Assembly (NCBI GenBank): GCA_001321835.1
Contig: JPUR01000145.1
Span: 1-24,110 of the forward strand
DNA from: Marinosulfonomonas sp. PRT-SC04
Lineage (GTDB): Bacteria; Pseudomonadota; Alphaproteobacteria; Rhodobacterales; Rhodobacteraceae
Direction: 5' to 3'
DNA: 24,110 bases
Position 1 is the stretch's first letter; each line of letters opens with the position of its first letter. The translations under genes were made by a program, and so were the position numbers. A model generated the notes under the pieces. That model made no database searches, was not told where the DNA came from, and worked only from the letters and a program-made list of their open reading frames with translations. Positions 1-8,707 of the stretch are shown in pieces.

Positions 1-640
1 TGGCGTGAACTACTCCTTGATCTAAAGGCCCGTGGCCTGAATACCCCACCTAAACTTGCGGTAGGTGATGGCGCTTTGGGGTTTTGGGCGGCATTGCGAG
101 AGGTCTTTCCCCAGACAAAAGGACAACGTTGTTGGGTTCACAAAACCGCAAATATCCTCAATAAAATGCCCAAAGCCCTGCAAGCAAAGGCAAAGGCTGA
201 TTTGCATGAAATCTGCCTTCTCGGGCATGCTCGCATGCCCTGTCAGGTTATAGATGGCGGACACCAAGGATGATGCCGGAAAAGCCTTCGACCTCTTCTG
301 TGCAAAATACCAGGTCAAATACGAAAAAGCTGTCGCCTGTCTGAAAAAAGATCGGGATGCACTCCTGACATTCTTTGATTTTCCCGCCGAGCACTGGAAA
401 CACATCCGCACCACAAATCCTATTGAAAGCACCTTTGCAACCGTCCGCCACAGAACCAAGAGAACCAAGGGCTGCCTGAAACGAAACACTGCCATGGTGA
501 TGGTCTTTAAGCTCATAAAAGAGGCTGAGAAACGATGGCTAAAATTGAGGGGCAAAAACCAATTGCCAAAACTCATTCAAGGCGTCACATTCTCCGACGG
601 GATCGAGATAATCGAAAAACAAACCAAAAGCGCCGCCTGA
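1..640 (+). pseudogene. IS256-family transposase, frameshifted and cut by the window edge
   Basis: This is a mutator-type DDE transposase of the IS256 family. Frame 1 reads from base 1 to a TGA at 271-273 and carries the catalytic-Asp region (VGDGALGFWAAL) and the CWVHKTANILNKMP block. The rest of the protein continues in another frame from about 254 (MADTKDDAGKAFDLF) to the stop at 640, with the conserved NPIESTFATVRHRT block that supplies the catalytic Glu. In family members HEI is followed directly by W-M-A-(D/E)-T-K; here 37 extra bases (216-252) separate these halves and shift the frame by +1. Catalytic Asp and Glu are therefore on different frames and the element should not be able to move itself. 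A restart at ATG 254 would lack the Asp. The N-terminal part is outside the window. Confidence 0.85.
216..252. repeat. 37-bp palindromic insertion inside the transposase
   Basis: Removing these 37 bases restores one continuous transposase frame (HEI-W-MADTK). The core at 223-240 is a perfect 8-bp inverted repeat, GGGCATGC-TC-GCATGCCC, with a 2-base centre; a second small palindrome, CCTG-T-CAGG, follows at 239-247. No target duplication longer than one base (G) is evident. It could be a small hairpin element of REP or MITE type, or a local duplication/repair event; nothing in the window is a second copy. Confidence 0.6.
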
Positions 641-772
641 TGATCTCCGTCACCAACTTCTGCGGTTAACTCCACAAGACCCGCACGGGGGGGCTGGCCG
701 ATCGTTTCATAGGCCTAATGTGAGAGACTGGCGGACGGAAAATACATCGACCAACATGTCTTCTCTGCGCAT

Positions 773-807
773 AAAAAAGGCCCCCATGAAAACGCTTCAC
801 AGAGGCC
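773..807 (-). terminator. Rho-independent terminator of pntAB
   Basis: Read on the minus strand, a 13-pair stem with some G-U pairs (GGCCTCTGTGAAG against TTCATGGGGGCC, 779-807, 3-base loop) is followed directly by six T (773-778). It starts 33 bases after the pntB stop and is the only strong terminator-like structure there. The stretch between it and the insertion sequence (674-772) shows no gene. Confidence 0.8.
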
Positions 808-839
808 ATGCGTGCTATGATGCACTCTAGAACAAGCGC

Positions 840-2279
840 TTATTTGATCAGCGCCAGCAATTTGTTCAGACTGTCCTTGGCATCGCCATAAAACATACGG
901 GTGTTTTCCTTATAGAACAGCGGGTTTTCAATACCCGAATATCCCGTACCCTGCCCGCGTTTGCAGACGAACACCTGTTTGGCGTTCCAACATTCCAGCA
1001 CCGGCATACCGGCGATTGGCGAGTTGGGATCATCCTGCGCGGCTGGGTTAACGATGTCGTTAGACCCGATCACAATCACCACATCGGTGCTGGGGAAATC
1101 AGCATTGATTTCGTCCATTTCCAGCACGATATCATACGGAACGCGAGCCTCAGCCAGCAGCACATTCATGTGGCCCGGCAAACGTCCCGCAACGGGGTGA
1201 ATGGCAAACCGCACGGTTTTGCCCGCATCGCGCAAGCGCTTGACCAGCTCGGAAACCGCCTGCTGGGCCTGCGCCACCGCCATGCCGTAGCCCGGGATAA
1301 TCACCACGCTGTCGGCGTCATCCAATGCTGCGGCAACGCCTTCGGCTTCAATCGAGATTTGCTCGCCTTCAACCGCCATTTGTGGCCCCGAAGGTCCGCC
1401 AAATCCGCCGAGGATCACCGAGATGAACTTGCGGTTCATCGCCTTGCACATGATGTAGCTAAGGATCGCGCCGGAAGAGCCGACAAGTGCCCCAACCACG
1501 ATCAGCAAATCATTGCCCAAAGTGAAGCCAATCGCCGCCGCTGCCCAGCCGGAATAGCTGTTCAACATCGACACAACGACCGGCATATCAGCGCCGCCAA
1601 TGCCCATGATCAGATGCCAGCCGATAAAGCCAGCAATCAGGATCATCAACAACAGTGTCCAGAGACCAGAGCCGCCAAAATACATCAGACCTAAGATGAC
1701 ACAGGCCGCCAATGCACCGGCGTTCAGCATGTGACCACCAGGCAGTTTATGCGAGCCGCCATCGACCTTGCCGGCCAGCTTTCCAAAGGCAATGATCGAG
1801 CCTGTGAAGGTGATGATGCCGATGAAGATGCCCAAGAACACCTCGACCTTGAGGATCGAAATTTCCACCGGTGTTTTATGCACCAGCTTGGCGGCAAAAC
1901 CGGCCAGCTGCGATAGATCACCGCCGCTGGCCTTCAAGGCCAGCACGGTGCCAAGTTCAAGCTCGGCGTTCAGACCGATGAACACCGCCCCCAAGCCGAC
2001 GAAGCTGTGCAAGGCCGCCACCAGTTGCGGCATCTCGGTCATCTCGACCTTGCCCGCCACATAATAACCGGCATAGCCACCGGCGCCGACGGCCACCAGA
2101 ACCAAGAAATAATTGCCCATTCCGGGGCCGAAAATGGTGGCAAATACCGCCACCGCCATGCCGACAATACCATACCAGACCGCGCGTTTGGCGTTCTCCT
2201 GATTTGACAAGCCGCCCAGCGACAAAATGAATAGGACCGCCGAGGCGATATAGGCTGCGGATACGATTCCAATGCTCAT
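840..2279 (-). CDS. pntB: NAD(P) transhydrogenase subunit beta
   Basis: PntB is the membrane and NADP(H)-binding subunit of proton-translocating transhydrogenase, which drives NADP+ reduction by NADH with the proton gradient at the inner membrane. The 479-residue product begins with about 270 residues of repeated hydrophobic segments (domain II), then a soluble domain III with the nucleotide fingerprint [18 protein letters not shown] and the late motif [25 protein letters not shown], both very close to the E. coli protein. Length is normal (E. coli 462). I chose ATG 2277-2279 ([10 protein letters not shown]) over an upstream in-frame start because a GGGGGGA Shine-Dalgarno sits between it and the pntA stop, 13 bases away. 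The two genes are clearly one transcript, closed by the terminator at 773-807. Confidence 0.96.
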   Translation of the reverse strand: MSIGIVSAAYIASAVLFILSLGGLSNQENAKRAVWYGIVGMAVAVFATIFGPGMGNYFLVLVAVGAGGYAGYYVAGKVEMTEMPQLVAALHSFVGLGAVFIGLNAELELGTVLALKASGGDLSQLAGFAAKLVHKTPVEISILKVEVFLGIFIGIITFTGSIIAFGKLAGKVDGGSHKLPGGHMLNAGALAACVILGLMYFGGSGLWTLLLMILIAGFIGWHLIMGIGGADMPVVVSMLNSYSGWAAAAIGFTLGNDLLIVVGALVGSSGAILSYIMCKAMNRKFISVILGGFGGPSGPQMAVEGEQISIEAEGVAAALDDADSVVIIPGYGMAVAQAQQAVSELVKRLRDAGKTVRFAIHPVAGRLPGHMNVLLAEARVPYDIVLEMDEINADFPSTDVVIVIGSNDIVNPAAQDDPNSPIAGMPVLECWNAKQVFVCKRGQGTGYSGIENPLFYKENTRMFYGDAKDSLNKLLALIK

Positions 2280-2292
2280 GTCACGTCCCCCC

Positions 2293-3867
2293 TTAAGATT
2301 TCTGGAACATGGCAAGCATCCGGCGTGTCACCAGAAAGCCACCAACAACATTGATTGACGCGATCAGCACCGCGAGGGTGGCAAGCAGCACCACCAACCA
2401 GTTGCTGGAGCCGATTTGCAACAGCGCGCCAAGGATCACGATGCCCGAGATCGCGTTGGTCACCGCCATCAAAGGCGTGTGCAGCGCGTGGCTGACCTTC
2501 CAAATCACTTGGAAGCCAATGAAACACGACAGCACAAACACGATGAAATGCTGCATGAAACTGGCCGGGGCATAGGCACCGATGACCAGCATCAGCAGCG
2601 CCCCACCCGCCAGTAAACCAACTTGCGATTTGGTGACCGCTTTGAATTCAGCGTCTTCTTTACTGCGTTTCTCGGCTGGCGTCAGCTCCTTTGGCGCGGG
2701 CTTTTGGGGTTGCGCTGCGATCGCCTGAATTTTCGGCGGCGGCGGTGGGAAGGTGATTTTGCCTTTAAACGTCGCGGTCGCACCACGGATCACATCATCT
2801 TCCATATCATGGTTAATTTTGCCGTCTTTGTCCGGCGTCAGATCCGAGATCATGTGGCGGATGTTATTGGCATAAAGCGTCGAGGATTGTGCCGCCATCC
2901 GGCTGGGAAAATCGGTGTAGCCAATGATGATGACACCGTTTTTGGTGACGATCCGCTCGTCCATCACCGTCAGCTTACAGTTGCCACCTTTTTCCGCAGC
3001 CAGATCAATGATCACACTGCCGGGCTTCATCGCGTCGACCATGTCCTTGGTCCACAGCTCTGGCGCTTCGCGGTTCGGGATCAGCGCGGTGGTGATCACA
3101 ATGTCGATGTCAGGCGCGATTTCGCGGAATTTGGCCAGTTGGGCCTCGCGAAATTCGGGGCTTGAAACCGGGGCATAGCCGCCGGTCGCCGCACCATCGG
3201 CCTGATCCTCAGAAAAATCAAGGAACACAAATTCGGCCCCCATCGATTCCACTTGCTCGGCCACTTCAGGGCGCACATCAAACGCATAAGTGATCGCGCC
3301 AAGTGAGGTGGCGGTGCCGATGGCGGCCAATCCGGCCACCCCAGCCCCGATCACCAAAACCTTGGCGGGCGGCACTTTGCCAGCCGCTGTGACTTGACCG
3401 GTAAAGAAGCGACCAAAGTTGTTGCTGGCCTCAATAACCGCGCGGTAGCCCGCGATATTGGCCATGCTGGACAGCGCATCCATCTTCTGGGCGCGTGAAA
3501 TTCGGGGCACCATATCCATGGCGATCACATTGGCGCCTTTGGAATTGGCAAGCTCTAGTAATTCTTCGGATTGTCCGGGGAAAAAGAACGAGATCAAGGT
3601 CTTGCCCTTGCTCAAACGCCGCGCTTCGGTGCTTGAGGGTGGACGCACCTTGGTGATCACATCAGCCGCTTTCCACAGGGCCACCGCGCCGCGGATCACC
3701 GTAACGCCGACCTCTTTATAGGCTTTGTCCGAGAATCCAGCCGCCTTACCAGCGCCCGCCTCGATCAGACATTCATAGCCCAGTTTTTGCAACTGCACAG
3801 CGCTCTCTGGCGTCATCGCCACCCGCGCTTCACCTGCAAAAACCTCCTTAGGTGCTCCGATTTTCAA
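2293..3867 (-). CDS. pntA: NAD(P) transhydrogenase subunit alpha
   Basis: PntA carries the NAD(H)-binding domain I and the first membrane helices of transhydrogenase; it pairs with PntB encoded just downstream. From the TTG start the protein is 524 residues: an alanine-dehydrogenase-like opening ([19 protein letters not shown]), the RQD-loop-type segment [19 protein letters not shown] (about residues 121-139), the Rossmann fingerprint [11 protein letters not shown] (174-184), a Pro/Lys-rich linker (PPPPPKIQ), and about four hydrophobic helices in the last 110 residues. It is a single chain, not split as in species with PntAA and PntAB. I chose TTG 3865-3867 because homologues start at this Lys-Ile-Gly-Ala-Pro and the sequence GGGAGGA lies 7 bases upstream; the in-frame ATG at 3883-3885 has no well-spaced site. 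Confidence 0.94.
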   Translation of the reverse strand: MKIGAPKEVFAGEARVAMTPESAVQLQKLGYECLIEAGAGKAAGFSDKAYKEVGVTVIRGAVALWKAADVITKVRPPSSTEARRLSKGKTLISFFFPGQSEELLELANSKGANVIAMDMVPRISRAQKMDALSSMANIAGYRAVIEASNNFGRFFTGQVTAAGKVPPAKVLVIGAGVAGLAAIGTATSLGAITYAFDVRPEVAEQVESMGAEFVFLDFSEDQADGAATGGYAPVSSPEFREAQLAKFREIAPDIDIVITTALIPNREAPELWTKDMVDAMKPGSVIIDLAAEKGGNCKLTVMDERIVTKNGVIIIGYTDFPSRMAAQSSTLYANNIRHMISDLTPDKDGKINHDMEDDVIRGATATFKGKITFPPPPPKIQAIAAQPQKPAPKELTPAEKRSKEDAEFKAVTKSQVGLLAGGALLMLVIGAYAPASFMQHFIVFVLSCFIGFQVIWKVSHALHTPLMAVTNAISGIVILGALLQIGSSNWLVVLLATLAVLIASINVVGGFLVTRRMLAMFQKS

Positions 3868-3874
3868 GACCTGT

Positions 3875-3881
3875 TCCTCCC
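3875..3881 (-). promoter_or_regulatory. Shine-Dalgarno that fixes the TTG start of pntA
   Basis: On the minus strand GGGAGGA is followed by CAGGTCT and then TTG AAA ATC GGA, a 7-base spacing. It lies inside the longer ATG-initiated reading frame, which argues that the longer frame is not the true start. Confidence 0.65.
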
Positions 3882-3906
3882 TCATTCCCCACACACCACA
3901 ACACGC

Positions 3907-3942
3907 GAATGTGACCATTTGTCTGTGCCCGCAATCACATTC
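3907..3942. promoter_or_regulatory. Perfect inverted repeat between pntA and the rhodanese gene
   Basis: GAATGTGA (3907-3914) and TCACATTC (3935-3942) are exact inverted copies separated by 20 bases, in the 140-base gap between the divergently read pntA and rhodanese genes. It could be an operator, or a weak stem. The half-site TGTGA resembles CRP/FNR-type half-sites, but the spacing is far longer than the 6 bases those proteins use, so I do not assign a regulator. Confidence 0.35.
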
Positions 3943-4007
3943 AGCCTTTAAAATACGTTGGCCGTCGATCATACACAGCATCAGAATATCACTGTGGAGT
4001 AGACCAA

Positions 4008-4514
4008 ATGAAACCGCAAGTCACCAGCCCCCTTCATAAAATCAATAGACGTAGCGTCTTGATCGGCGGTATCAGCACCCTGATCGCCGTGTCGCTGGCA
4101 TCATCGCCCGCTATCGCTGGCCAAACCGTGATCACAGCGCCCGACGCCTATGTCGCGGCCAAAGCGGGCAAGATCATTCTGGTCGATATCCGCACCCCGC
4201 AGGAATGGGCGCAAACCGGCATTGCCGAGGGGGCGATTGCGCTGGATATGCAAGCAAAATCCTTTGTGGAAACCCTGACCATACTGCGCACCAACAACCC
4301 CGACACCCCGATCGCTTTGATTTGCCGCAGCGGTAATCGCTCGGGCTATGTGTTTGATGCGCTGAGCCAGCAAGGTTTTGTGAACCTGATGGATGTCTCA
4401 GAAGGCATGGCGGGCGGGCCAAATGGCCAAGGCTGGCTGCCACGCGGATTGCCGACCTATGCGGGCAACCCCGACGAAATAAACCTGCGTATAAATGTGC
4501 TTCTGAAGCCCTAG
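4008..4514 (+). CDS. Exported rhodanese-like domain protein
   Basis: The 168-residue product is a single rhodanese domain behind a signal peptide. The N-terminus NRRSVLIGGISTLIAVSL has paired arginines before a hydrophobic run, as in Tat signals (the canonical SRRxFLK is only partly matched), with a likely cleavage after Ala37 (PAIA-GQ). The domain shows the VDIRTPQEW motif near residue 59 and the active-site loop ICRSGNRSG with catalytic Cys106. Rhodaneses carry sulfane sulfur on this Cys; the acceptor is not predictable here. The gene stands alone, with GGAG 9 bases before its ATG, and ends 3 bases from the convergent transglycosylase gene. Function beyond periplasmic sulfur or redox handling is inference. 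Confidence 0.88.
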   Translation: MKPQVTSPLHKINRRSVLIGGISTLIAVSLASSPAIAGQTVITAPDAYVAAKAGKIILVDIRTPQEWAQTGIAEGAIALDMQAKSFVETLTILRTNNPDTPIALICRSGNRSGYVFDALSQQGFVNLMDVSEGMAGGPNGQGWLPRGLPTYAGNPDEINLRINVLLKP

Positions 4515-4517
4515 ACC

Positions 4518-5189
4518 TTATTGGCAATAGCTCTGCGCGGATGTCCAAGCCGCCATTTCAGCGCGTTTGGCGGCACTGTGGAATGGCCCCCAATCGGCGG
4601 CCACTCCGCGCATGCCTTCGGACACAACCCCGTCGCGCGGCACCGTATGCGCCATGATGCGGATCGCACAGGACAGATTGGCGCTGCCATCGTTCAACGC
4701 CGCCCCGCTGGTTGCCGCACAGCCATAACCGCGCGCTGTGGCAGGCGAGATTTGCACCAAGCCGAACCATTGACCACCGCCGCCAACGGCCGCTGGGTTC
4801 CATGTGCTTTCATGCTTGGCCATTGCCGACAACAAACCAACCCAAAACGTGGCACGCTGTTGGCGAGTGTTGTTTGGGTAGGCCGGACACCACGTCGCAA
4901 TATCGCGCGGCACCACACTGATTAAGGGCTGCCCTGCCCCGTTCAGCACCGCATGCAGGGATTCGACGGTCCACTGATCCGCCTCAACGCGATGATCCCA
5001 GCGCATCACAGATTGAAATGTGGATGCTTGAGTGACGGGTTCCGAAATCTCAAGGTCGGGTTCATAGTCGCTCTCATAGTTATCCGGCAGTGAACCCTGC
5101 CCCGGGGATGAACAGGCCAGCGGCAAAGACAACAACAGCGCCGAGACGGTTTTGGGCAGAGACTTAAAGAAGGGAAACGTCAGAGACAT
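4518..5189 (-). CDS. SLT-type lytic transglycosylase-like protein
   Basis: The product (223 residues from ATG 5189) has an N-terminal hydrophobic signal (TVSALLLSLPLACSS). Cys26 could be lipidated, but the box LPLAC has Pro at -3 where Leu is usual, so ordinary signal-peptidase cleavage is also possible. The C-terminal half resembles the SLT fold of lytic transglycosylases, which cut peptidoglycan strands: AMAKHESTWNP supplies the catalytic Glu (Glu127) and FGLVQISPATA matches the GLMQI-PATA motif. Cysteines 101, and those in YGCAAT, LSCAI and SYCQ, may form disulfides in the periplasm. I preferred this ATG to a TTG at 5216 because it opens the signal peptide; its ribosome site is weak either way. 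No operon partner is apparent. Confidence 0.8.
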   Translation of the reverse strand: MSLTFPFFKSLPKTVSALLLSLPLACSSPGQGSLPDNYESDYEPDLEISEPVTQASTFQSVMRWDHRVEADQWTVESLHAVLNGAGQPLISVVPRDIATWCPAYPNNTRQQRATFWVGLLSAMAKHESTWNPAAVGGGGQWFGLVQISPATARGYGCAATSGAALNDGSANLSCAIRIMAHTVPRDGVVSEGMRGVAADWGPFHSAAKRAEMAAWTSAQSYCQ

Positions 5190-5318
5190 AGCAATACTTT
5201 CTACAAATTCCCCCAATAACTAACGCCAAAGCCCGTGATCGGCAATCCATTCCCCTTGCCCCACCTTGCCCCCTCGCTTAGAAGGCATGCAACAACCAAC
5301 AGCCGGATGGACTTCGCC

Positions 5319-6830
5319 ATGCTTGATCAAACCTATGAAAGCCCCAAACCCAAAGTGATCACGGGGGCCAAATATGACTGGGAACTGGTGATCGGGCTTG
5401 AGGTACACGCGCAGGTCGCCAGTAAGGCCAAACTGTTCTCTGGTGCCTCGACCAAATTTGGTTCCGAGCCAAATTCCAATGTCGCCTTTGTTGATGCCGC
5501 GATGCCCGGCATGCTGCCAGTGATCAACGAATTTTGCGTTGAACAAGCGGTGCGCACGGGGCTGGGCTTGAAGGCGCAGATCAACCTGTACTCGGCCTTT
5601 GATCGTAAAAACTATTTCTACCCTGATTTGCCGCAAGGTTATCAGATTTCGCAGCTCTATCACCCGATTGTTGGCGAGGGCGAAGTGCTGGTCGAAATGG
5701 GCGAAGGCATGGCCCGTTTGGTGCGGATTGAACGCATCCATCTGGAGCAAGACGCGGGCAAATCAATCCACGATATGGACCCGAATATGTCGTTTGTGGA
5801 TCTGAACCGCACCGGCGTGGCCCTAATGGAAATCGTCTCGCGACCTGACATGCGCGGCCCCGAAGAAGCCGCCGCGTTCGTTGCTAAAATCCGCCAGATC
5901 CTGCGCTATTTGGGCACGTGTGATGGCAACATGCAAAACGGCAATCTGCGCGCCGATGTCAATGTTTCGGTTTGCCGGGCTGGTGCCTATGAGCGCTATT
6001 ATGAAACCGGTGTTTTCTCGCATCTGGGCACCCGTTGCGAGATCAAGAACATGAACTCGATGCGCTTCATGCAGGCCGCGATTGATTATGAGGCCAAGCG
6101 CCAAATCGCGATCTTGGAGGATGGTGGCGAGATCCATCAGGAAACCCGCCTGTATGATCCGGACAAGAATGAAACGCGCTCGATGCGCTCCAAAGAAGAG
6201 GCGCATGATTACCGCTATTTCCCTTGCCCTGACCTGCTGCCGCTGGAGATCGAACAGGACTGGGTTGATGCGATTGCCGCCACCCTGCCGGAACTGCCGG
6301 ATGCTAAAAAGTCACGCTTTATCAGTGACTTCGGCCTGTCGGATTATGACGCCTCAGTGCTAACCGCCGATGTGGCCAGTGCTGCATACTTTGAAAATGT
6401 TGCCAAAGGCCGTGATGGGAAACTGGCCGCCAACTGGGTGATCAACGAGCTGTTTGGCCGCCTGAAAAAGGACGAAAAATCCATCAGTGACAGCCCGGTT
6501 TCAGCCGATCAACTCGGCGGTGTGATCGCACTGATCACCAGCGGTGACATCAGTGGCAAAATCGCCAAAGAGCTGTTTGAGATTGTCTATACCGAGGGCG
6601 GCGTGCCTGCCGAAATCGTCGCCGAACGCGGCATGAAACAAGTCACCGACACCGGCGCGATTGAAGCGGCGGTTGACGAGATCATTGCCGCCAATCCGGC
6701 CCAAGTTGAAAAGGCCAAAGCCAACCCGAAACTGGCGGGCTGGTTTGTTGGCCAAGTGATGAAAGCCACCGGCGGTAAGGCCAACCCGAAAGCGGTGAAC
6801 GAGATCGTTGCCAAAAAGCTAAACGGTTAA
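5319..6830 (+). CDS. gatB: Asp-tRNA(Asn)/Glu-tRNA(Gln) amidotransferase subunit B
   Basis: GatB is the kinase/tRNA-binding subunit of GatCAB, which phosphorylates the side chain of misacylated Glu-tRNA(Gln) or Asp-tRNA(Asn) and, with ammonia from GatA, makes the amide. The 503-residue product has the opening [13 protein letters not shown], the block [45 protein letters not shown], and a C-terminal YqeY-like domain ending [22 protein letters not shown]. Length is normal. I chose ATG 5319 ([12 protein letters not shown]), the usual start in relatives, with GGATGGA 7 bases upstream; ATG 5307 and a longer frame from 5235 are less likely. gatC and gatA are not in the window, which is common in this group. 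Confidence 0.96.
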   Translation: MLDQTYESPKPKVITGAKYDWELVIGLEVHAQVASKAKLFSGASTKFGSEPNSNVAFVDAAMPGMLPVINEFCVEQAVRTGLGLKAQINLYSAFDRKNYFYPDLPQGYQISQLYHPIVGEGEVLVEMGEGMARLVRIERIHLEQDAGKSIHDMDPNMSFVDLNRTGVALMEIVSRPDMRGPEEAAAFVAKIRQILRYLGTCDGNMQNGNLRADVNVSVCRAGAYERYYETGVFSHLGTRCEIKNMNSMRFMQAAIDYEAKRQIAILEDGGEIHQETRLYDPDKNETRSMRSKEEAHDYRYFPCPDLLPLEIEQDWVDAIAATLPELPDAKKSRFISDFGLSDYDASVLTADVASAAYFENVAKGRDGKLAANWVINELFGRLKKDEKSISDSPVSADQLGGVIALITSGDISGKIAKELFEIVYTEGGVPAEIVAERGMKQVTDTGAIEAAVDEIIAANPAQVEKAKANPKLAGWFVGQVMKATGGKANPKAVNEIVAKKLNG

Positions 6831-6926
6831 ATCAAGGTGGCAATATTTCACCGGAGGGGTTTGGCCTCGTCGGCAAGATTTGTCAGGCTGTTGTAATTTC
6901 CAAGTTTAAAAGTCCAAGGATCAGAG

Positions 6927-7418
6927 ATGCCACATTACGAGTATAAAGTTGTGCCAGCCCCGAAAAAGGGGCTGAAAATCAAAGGCGTCAAAACCGTTGA
7001 GGCGCGTTTTTCCCATGCGATGATGGACATCCTGAACGAGCTTGGGGCCGAGGGCTGGGAGTATCAACGCTCTGACACCCTGCCCTGCGAGGAGCGCAGC
7101 GGTTTGCGCGGCCGCAGCATCACCGTCCAGAACATGCTGGTGTTTCGACGCGCGATCACCACCCAGAGTGAAGTGGTTCAAGCCGTCACAGCCCCAGTTA
7201 CAGCCCCAGTCACAGCGGCCCCCATCGTGGCCGCAAAACCCGTCACAGAAGCGGCAGCGACCCCAACCACTGTTGCCGCAGAAATCGCTCCAGACGTCAC
7301 CCCAGGCGTTCGTGCGCCCCTGCTGAACGCAGCCCGCAATGACGGCCACCGCGCCGCCCCAACGCTGGGTCCCGCAACCGGCGCGGTTGAGGTCAAAGAC
7401 CCACGCACGCACCGATAA
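6927..7418 (+). CDS. DUF4177-like protein with Ala/Pro/Val-rich tail
   Basis: The first 75 residues (HYEYKVVPAPKKG, ELGAEGWEYQRSDTLP, NMLVFRRA) match the pattern of the small DUF4177 family, whose function is unknown. The remaining 88 residues are low-complexity, rich in Ala, Pro, Val and Thr, and include a short internal tandem repeat; such a tail is probably unstructured and no signal peptide or membrane helix is seen. An AAGGA site lies 7 bases before ATG. A weak promoter match (TTGTCA at 6880) lies in the 96-base gap after gatB, so the gene may be transcribed separately. It ends 14 bases from the convergent BolA gene. The product name is a family-level guess. Confidence 0.8.
   Translation: MPHYEYKVVPAPKKGLKIKGVKTVEARFSHAMMDILNELGAEGWEYQRSDTLPCEERSGLRGRSITVQNMLVFRRAITTQSEVVQAVTAPVTAPVTAAPIVAAKPVTEAAATPTTVAAEIAPDVTPGVRAPLLNAARNDGHRAAPTLGPATGAVEVKDPRTHR
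7185..7220 (+). repeat. Three 12-bp tandem units in the DUF4177 gene
   Basis: Units GTCACAGCCCCA, GTTACAGCCCCA and GTCACAGCGGCC follow each other and encode VTAP-VTAP-VTAA. They lie in the low-complexity tail and are a likely place for length variation between strains by slippage. Confidence 0.75.
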
Positions 7419-7432
7419 ACTCAAGCGAAACC

Positions 7433-7690
7433 CTAGTTGTTAATTTCCAGACCCAAGGCATGGATGCGCCCAACCAGATCCTTGCCAAGCGCTGCGAACA
7501 CCGCGCGGTGACGGGCAAGGCGGCTGATGTCTTCAAACGCAGCCGCCCGGATCACCACCCGAAAATGGCTCTCGCCGGAGCCATCATGCCCCGCATGTCC
7601 CGCATGCTGGTCGCTCTCATTGAACACTTGCAACAGCTCCGGCGAGAACGCCGCCTGTAATTTTTCAGAAATTTGGTCTTCGATCAACAT
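7433..7690 (-). CDS. BolA-family protein
   Basis: The 85-residue product has the whole BolA pattern: LQVFNESDQHAGHAGHDGSGESHFRVVI, then RHRAVFAALGKDLVGRIHALGLEIN. BolA proteins commonly pair with monothiol glutaredoxins around an Fe-S cluster and are named regulators in some species; the conserved His of RHR and the His-rich loop (HAGHAGH) fit cluster binding. AGGAG lies 9 bases before the ATG. It is read divergently from the J-domain gene 72 bases away, and the same neighbours are familiar from other Rhodobacteraceae (from memory). Which BolA paralogue this is cannot be decided here. Confidence 0.9.
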   Translation of the reverse strand: MLIEDQISEKLQAAFSPELLQVFNESDQHAGHAGHDGSGESHFRVVIRAAAFEDISRLARHRAVFAALGKDLVGRIHALGLEINN

Positions 7691-7762
7691 TTCTTCATAT
7701 CTCCTCTTCTATCCGGCACGGATCAGGTTAAAGTCTCATGCCTGAGTCGAAAAGGTTTTGAA

Positions 7763-8392
7763 ATGGTAAAAAGCGATCCCTTTGGGTTTGATATGTCGGT
7801 TTCGTCCGATAAAAAGAAACGTACCCGCGGCCGCCGCGGCATGTCTGGTGCGTTTGACACCTCGACTCGCATTTGCGAGCACGAGTCTTGCGAGGAGGCC
7901 GGTAAGTACCGCGCCCCCCGTTCCCCCGATGCGGTGGACGACTACGTTTGGTTTTGCAAAATCCACGTGCGCGAATATAATCTGAAGTGGAACTTTTTTG
8001 ACGGTTCCCCAGATGATGCGCTGCAAGGCCAGATTGGCAAAACCCAGACGTCGGAGCGCGATGATAAACCGTTGAGAAAAACCGCCGAAGAGCGCGCTTG
8101 GGCACGGCTTGGGGTTGATGATCCACAACAGGTTTTGGGCAGCAATGCGACCCAAAACCCCGGCCGATCGATCACCGGCACCCGCAAACTGCCGCCAACC
8201 GAGCGCAAAGCCATCGACGTGCTGGAAGCCAAGGATCATTGGACCAAAGCCGAAGTGCGCAAGGCCTATAAAAAGCTGATCAAAGGCCTGCACCCCGATA
8301 TGAATGGCGGCGATCGCTCGCAAGAAGAGCAGCTGCAACTGGTGGTTTGGGCCTGGGAACAGATCAAAACCAGCCGGCACTTTAAACGCTGA
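7763..8392 (+). CDS. J-domain (DnaJ-like) protein with N-terminal Cys/His motif
   Basis: The 209-residue product ends in a J domain (about 150-209): ERKAIDVLEAKDHWTKAEVRKAYKKLIKGLHPDMNGGD, with the HPD tripeptide at 177-179 that triggers Hsp70 ATPase. Unlike DnaJ the J domain is C-terminal and there is no Gly/Phe or CxxCxGxG region. The N-terminal part has a possible metal site, CEHESC (38, 43) and FCKIH (65, 68). The longer frame from 7673 was rejected: ATG 7763 has AAAGG 9 bases upstream and begins the sequence homologues share. It is probably a specialised co-chaperone; its place near bolA and cobST is suggestive but does not prove a link. The transcript ends at a strong terminator just downstream. 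Confidence 0.88.
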   Translation: MVKSDPFGFDMSVSSDKKKRTRGRRGMSGAFDTSTRICEHESCEEAGKYRAPRSPDAVDDYVWFCKIHVREYNLKWNFFDGSPDDALQGQIGKTQTSERDDKPLRKTAEERAWARLGVDDPQQVLGSNATQNPGRSITGTRKLPPTERKAIDVLEAKDHWTKAEVRKAYKKLIKGLHPDMNGGDRSQEEQLQLVVWAWEQIKTSRHFKR

Positions 8393-8410
8393 TATTGATA
8401 CCCTGAAATG

Positions 8411-8435
8411 CGGCCCCGTTTGGGGGCCGTTTTTT
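8411..8435 (+). terminator. Rho-independent terminator after the J-domain gene
   Basis: CGGCCCC (8411-8417) pairs perfectly with GGGGCCG (8423-8429) across a 5-base loop, followed by six T (8430-8435). It begins 18 bases after the stop codon. Confidence 0.92.
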
Positions 8436-8707
8436 GTGTGCCCACGTTCTAATGCACCAACGCGTTTCGCCGTGATGCGGTTCCCCCCCCGTGCCCGTGG
8501 CCAGACAAGGCAAGGCAAGGCCGAAGATTGTATCAGATTTGGGTTGGCCTATCGCCCGAAAATTCGCCTAAATAAGCTGAGAGGCCAGGCCGAAATCGGG
8601 GTACGGCCAAATGCATTTCAAAGCCTGCGAGCCAACAAATGGGCTCAAAGTGGGGCACTGCAAACGCACAGATGTCACTACAAACAGCAGATAATCGCCC
8701 CGCGAAA
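8436..8707. other. Intergenic stretch without a recognisable gene
   Basis: No reading frame here has a ribosome site or a recognisable family; the plus-strand frame that runs through it (8304-8843) overlaps two real genes and looks random. The stretch has a run of eight C (8483-8490) and three tandem CAAGG units (8506-8520). I see no RNA gene or clear promoter. Confidence 0.6.

Larger units (their letters stand above)
1..673 (+). mobile_element. IS256-family insertion sequence, right-hand part
   Basis: The stretch holds the C-terminal two thirds of an IS256-type transposase and runs on past its stop. The left end lies outside the window. The right end is inferred near 673, because the bases after the stop (about 651-673, CACCAACTTCTGCGGTTAACT and following) resemble the terminal inverted repeats of this family, which often end in a CAAC...AACTC-like sequence. 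The left repeat and the target duplication cannot be seen, so the boundary is approximate. The next gene, pntB, is not interrupted. Confidence 0.55.

Noticed and set aside
216..273. Programmed ribosomal frameshift in the transposase
   Set aside because: IS256-family transposases are normally made from one frame, there is no slippery heptamer at the junction, and the frames are separated by 37 non-homologous bases, so a mutation explains it better.
8483..8520. C8 tract and three CAAGG units as a phase-variable repeat
   Set aside because: They are in a gap with no gene or promoter that slippage could switch.
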